From: Tetrahymena elliotti 4EA
Lineage: Eukaryota; Ciliophora; Oligohymenophorea; Hymenostomatida; Tetrahymenidae
Reading direction: 5' to 3'
NCBI GenBank assembly: GCA_000231825.2
Contig: JH720296.1
Location: 558,001-622,000 of the forward strand
DNA: 64,000 nt
The notes beneath the pieces were generated by a model. The model saw only the letters and a list, made by a program, of their open reading frames with translations. It ran no database searches and was not told where the DNA came from. Made by a program: the position numbers and the translations under genes. Below, in pieces: positions 61,198-64,000 of the stretch (position 1 is its first letter; each line of letters begins with the position of its first letter).

Positions 61198-64000
61198 ATG
61201 GATAAGAATAGGGATTATAGCAAGGAATTCATATCAGCTGACTTTCCATTTAAGGCATCTAGAACTATTTAATAAATGGTTCAGTTGCGATAAAAATTTC
61301 CTCATGTATCAGGAAGTTCTAGAGTAATAAGTTTAAGAGAATTTAAATTTTTTGCAATTATTGCCAATACTATTTCTTAAAATGCAATTTTAAAAATAGT
61401 AAAATGTAGATTAAAAGAATTTTTAAAGAGGCGCACGCAGGACAATGTCTACATTTAAGATACCTTAAAGCATGTACATTGACACTGATGATTTTTTCTT
61501 AAGGCCAGAAGAAATAAGAACTCAGCTTTCTTAAAGTACTAATAAATCAGCAGTGGAATATAAATCTTAAAGATTTGATTAAAATAAATCAGCTAAGTAT
61601 AAAGATACCAACCAATTGATGTATGCTAGTCAATAAATGTTTAAAGATATAACAATATAGATGACAGACCCAGTTTATAAATTAAATAAAGATAAATTAA
61701 AAGAAATGAATAAGTAAAGTATAATGAAAGCAGAGTAACAACTTTAATAATATTAACTTTAGCAACTAAAGCAGTAGAATTAAGATGCTTCTATTTAGTA
61801 AATAAGCAAGATTGGGTTTAATGATAGTAAATTGTAATTAAATGAATAAAAGGGTAAACTAGAATCTTCTAAATTGATGAATGTGTCAAAAATATAATTA
61901 GTAAATTTTTTTAAAGCAAGTTTATCTTACATTTATCTTTCTTTATATGAAGAATCTCAACACAGTCAAAATTCATTTGTAAATAAATAATAAATAGTAA
62001 ACAAAGAAGACTATTCCCACAGAGTTTCTTAATGATTCAATAGGAAATCAGAATAATTCTATTTCAATTATTTAAAACTTACAGGACTAGTATTCAAATA
62101 TACCTTAGTAGATTTAATCCAAGCATCAAATATAAAATCTCTTGCATTAAATTGAAGAGAATAACAAATAACTTAATGAGTATTAGTTAACCTAAAGCTA
62201 AAGTTAAAACTTAATTCCTTCATAAGAAGACTTTAGGTTAGATTAAGAATAAAGCATGACAGTAAAGAATAACCCAATTTTTAAAAGCAAAAAATTGTAA
62301 ATTTAAAAATGATATTGCAAATTGCAAATTTTTATGATTTTTTTATCTAAAAAAGCTTTGGAAGAAAAACCAGTTTCAATTTTATCAATTCATCTAAGTA
62401 GAGAGATAGCACATTTTAAATGAATTAAACAGTAATCAATTAATCTCAAATTCAGGGAAATCAAATATTGGCAGACGAAAGCTCAATGATTGGGAAAAGA
62501 AATGAAAATGCTGCAGAAAATACATTTATAAATCCTATACTTTCTTTTTAAACAGATATGGATATGAGACCATCAAATCCAGTAGCTGGATCATCAATAG
62601 GAAATTTAGATTAAAGAGAGAGTGATAATACATTAAATAACAATCCTTTTTTACAAGATGAGGATTTAAGCATTTTAGTTAATTAAACAGGAGATGAACT
62701 TCTTATTATTAAAATACCAAATTTATAAAATTATAAAATTCAGCCTCTAGAATTATTTGATTCTTATTTGAATTAAGATCCCGATCCTCTATAGCTCATT
62801 AAAGAATCTTCTATTAGAGCATATTCCAGATGGGTAAAGCCAGATGGTGAAAGTGTATGGAGGGATTGCTAAGTTGTAAAATATAACCCAACTACAAAGA
62901 GATTCTTAATTAAATGGATATCTAATGACAGAATGAAAGAAGTATAAAATTAATACATTAAAATACTATTGAATAAATAAATTTAATTTGTAATTTAATT
63001 AGGTAACTAGGTTGAACCTTATGTATGAATGGGAAAATGAAGATATTATGAATAAGAGAAATAAAGAAGCTCTAAAAAAGAGAGAATAACTTTTATATTA
63101 TTTGGGTATGAAGGTATTTGTCAATGATGAGAAAGACCAAGATAGGTCTATTTATTATTCGAAATAGACTTTATTAAATGTAGTGGAAAAGGTATTTAAT
63201 TCTAAAAGCTCTAAAAAGTTAAAGAGATAGAATTACAAAAGAGTTGTAGAAGAGATACTTGAAATGTTTAAGTATGAAGTAATCAAATTTGCTTGTGAAA
63301 TAAATACTGTGCCTTCTCTCGATCATTTTTTTGAAGCATATTTTCCTGAATTAAAGCAAAAGCTTCAAAAAAAGACCAATTTGCTTTATGATGTTGTTAT
63401 GAATTGCCAAAATTATCCAGAAAGATTGGTTGAAGAATAAAAAATCACTAGTAAAAAAAAAACAGATTAAAGCTCCTTAATAAAACATAAATCCTTTCAT
63501 AGCTTGCACTTAGAAAAATAGAAAGATTTGAGTGAATAGCAGCTTTTATAATTGAATGAAACCTAGAGTTAAGCTCCTAATTTTTTCAATAGAAAGGAAC
63601 AATATAAAAGTCAAAAAAAGTTATAATCAAGTCAAAAGAATTTACTAAATTAAACACAGTAGGATGGTTAATCTATTGCTGATAAGTCTATCTAAGACGA
63701 ATAGGCTAGCCACTAAAAAAAAAAATCAGCATTTTTCTAAAATATTCAAGCTATTTAAGAAGAAAAAACTAGGCAAGAAGAACAAGAAGTTATTGATTAA
63801 TCAGCTGTTAAAAATTAAATTGAAAGCGAAGAAAATTAGAATGTAGAAAAATTAAATTAAAATGAATAAAATAATAATCAATTTAAGGATCAATTAGAAA
63901 ATAAGAGAACCTCTTCTCTTTTTATCACGAATAATAAGTATACATTCTTTAAGTCAGCTAATGCAACTTAAGCAGGGTCTATATATGGAATAAGTTAGAT
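61198..64000 (+). CDS. 5' part of a large gene, dynein-heavy-chain N-terminal-like (3' truncated by the window)
   Basis: Five exons by phase-consistent joins: 61198-61323, 61400-61900, 61953-62296, 62356-62941 and 63003 to beyond 64000; introns 76, 52, 59 and 61 nt. The first 851 residues are visible. Residues 1 to about 430 are Q/K/S/N-rich. From about 470 an ordered segment reads RAYSRWVKPDGESVWRDCQ, VVKYNPTTKRFLIKWISND and KEVTRLNLMYEWENED, then NKEALKKREQLLYYLGMKVF. This resembles a module I recall from N-terminal regions of some axonemal dynein heavy chains (W-x-C-x-V-x-Y ... F-x-I-x-W ... RLNL-x-[FY] ... followed by an Arg-rich helix and LxY). NVVEKVFNSKSSKKLKRQNY and FKYEVIKFACEINTVPSLDH follow, then another low-complexity Q/K/S stretch to the window end. 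If correct, the motor domain lies outside the window. An unrelated Tudor-like protein is an alternative. Confidence 0.6.

Noticed and set aside
1..64000. CRISPR arrays, bacterial operons, insertion sequences with inverted repeats
   Set aside because: None seen; gene structure with introns and the ciliate code marks this as eukaryotic nuclear DNA.

Overview
The window reads as a ciliate nuclear genome close to Tetrahymena. It is extremely A+T rich, the genes carry many short GT-AG introns, and long coding frames appear only when TAA and TAG are read as glutamine and TGA is the sole stop. Conserved protein positions support this code: TAA encodes the Gln of the LSQxEA motif, and TAG a Gln inside the MELAGxSxA motif, in the NAD(P)H-hydrate epimerase gene at 23.5 kb. 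Because of this code, standard-code ORF calls break real genes into pieces or pick shadows on the wrong strand. All gene models here were read by hand under the ciliate code. Splice sites are inferred from phase, GT/AG signals and protein continuity.

Layout from left to right: the 3' end of an unknown + strand gene (1-272); an unknown three-exon - strand gene (689-2144); about 6 kb of A+T-rich spacer; a serine beta-lactamase-like hydrolase (8193-9658, +); a long coiled-coil protein (10147-13095, +); a choline/ethanolaminephosphotransferase (13834-15124, -); a GPCR joined to a phosphatidylinositol-phosphate kinase (17125-20031, +); ribosomal protein eL34 with a 976-nt intron (21314-22745, -); NAD(P)H-hydrate epimerase (23532-24323, +); two tandem - strand paralogues with a zinc-finger/Q-N-rich N-terminus and a propeller-like C-terminus (27072-30230 and 33267-36839); a five-exon leucine-rich-repeat protein (38689-40272, -); a B-box plus GTPase fusion (40776-42135, +); an eight-exon WD-repeat protein (42580-44148, -); a small candidate PP1 inhibitor-3-like protein (45831-46166, -); a 1491-residue tubulin-tyrosine-ligase-like protein (47949-52424, -); an Asn-rich protein with an unrecognised C-terminal domain (53978-55777, -); about 5.4 kb of spacer with uncertain coding-like pieces; and the 5' part of a large gene with similarity to the N-terminal region of axonemal dynein heavy chains (61198 to the window end, +).

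No operon logic applies. The genes are a normal eukaryotic mixture of housekeeping functions (eL34, phospholipid synthesis, metabolite repair), signalling (GPCR-PIPK, B-box-GTPase, PP1 inhibitor candidate) and probable cilium functions (TTLL tubulin modifier, dynein-like N-terminus, coiled-coil, LRR and WD proteins). I found no tRNA, rRNA, CRISPR array, transposon with intact ends, or telomeric repeat.
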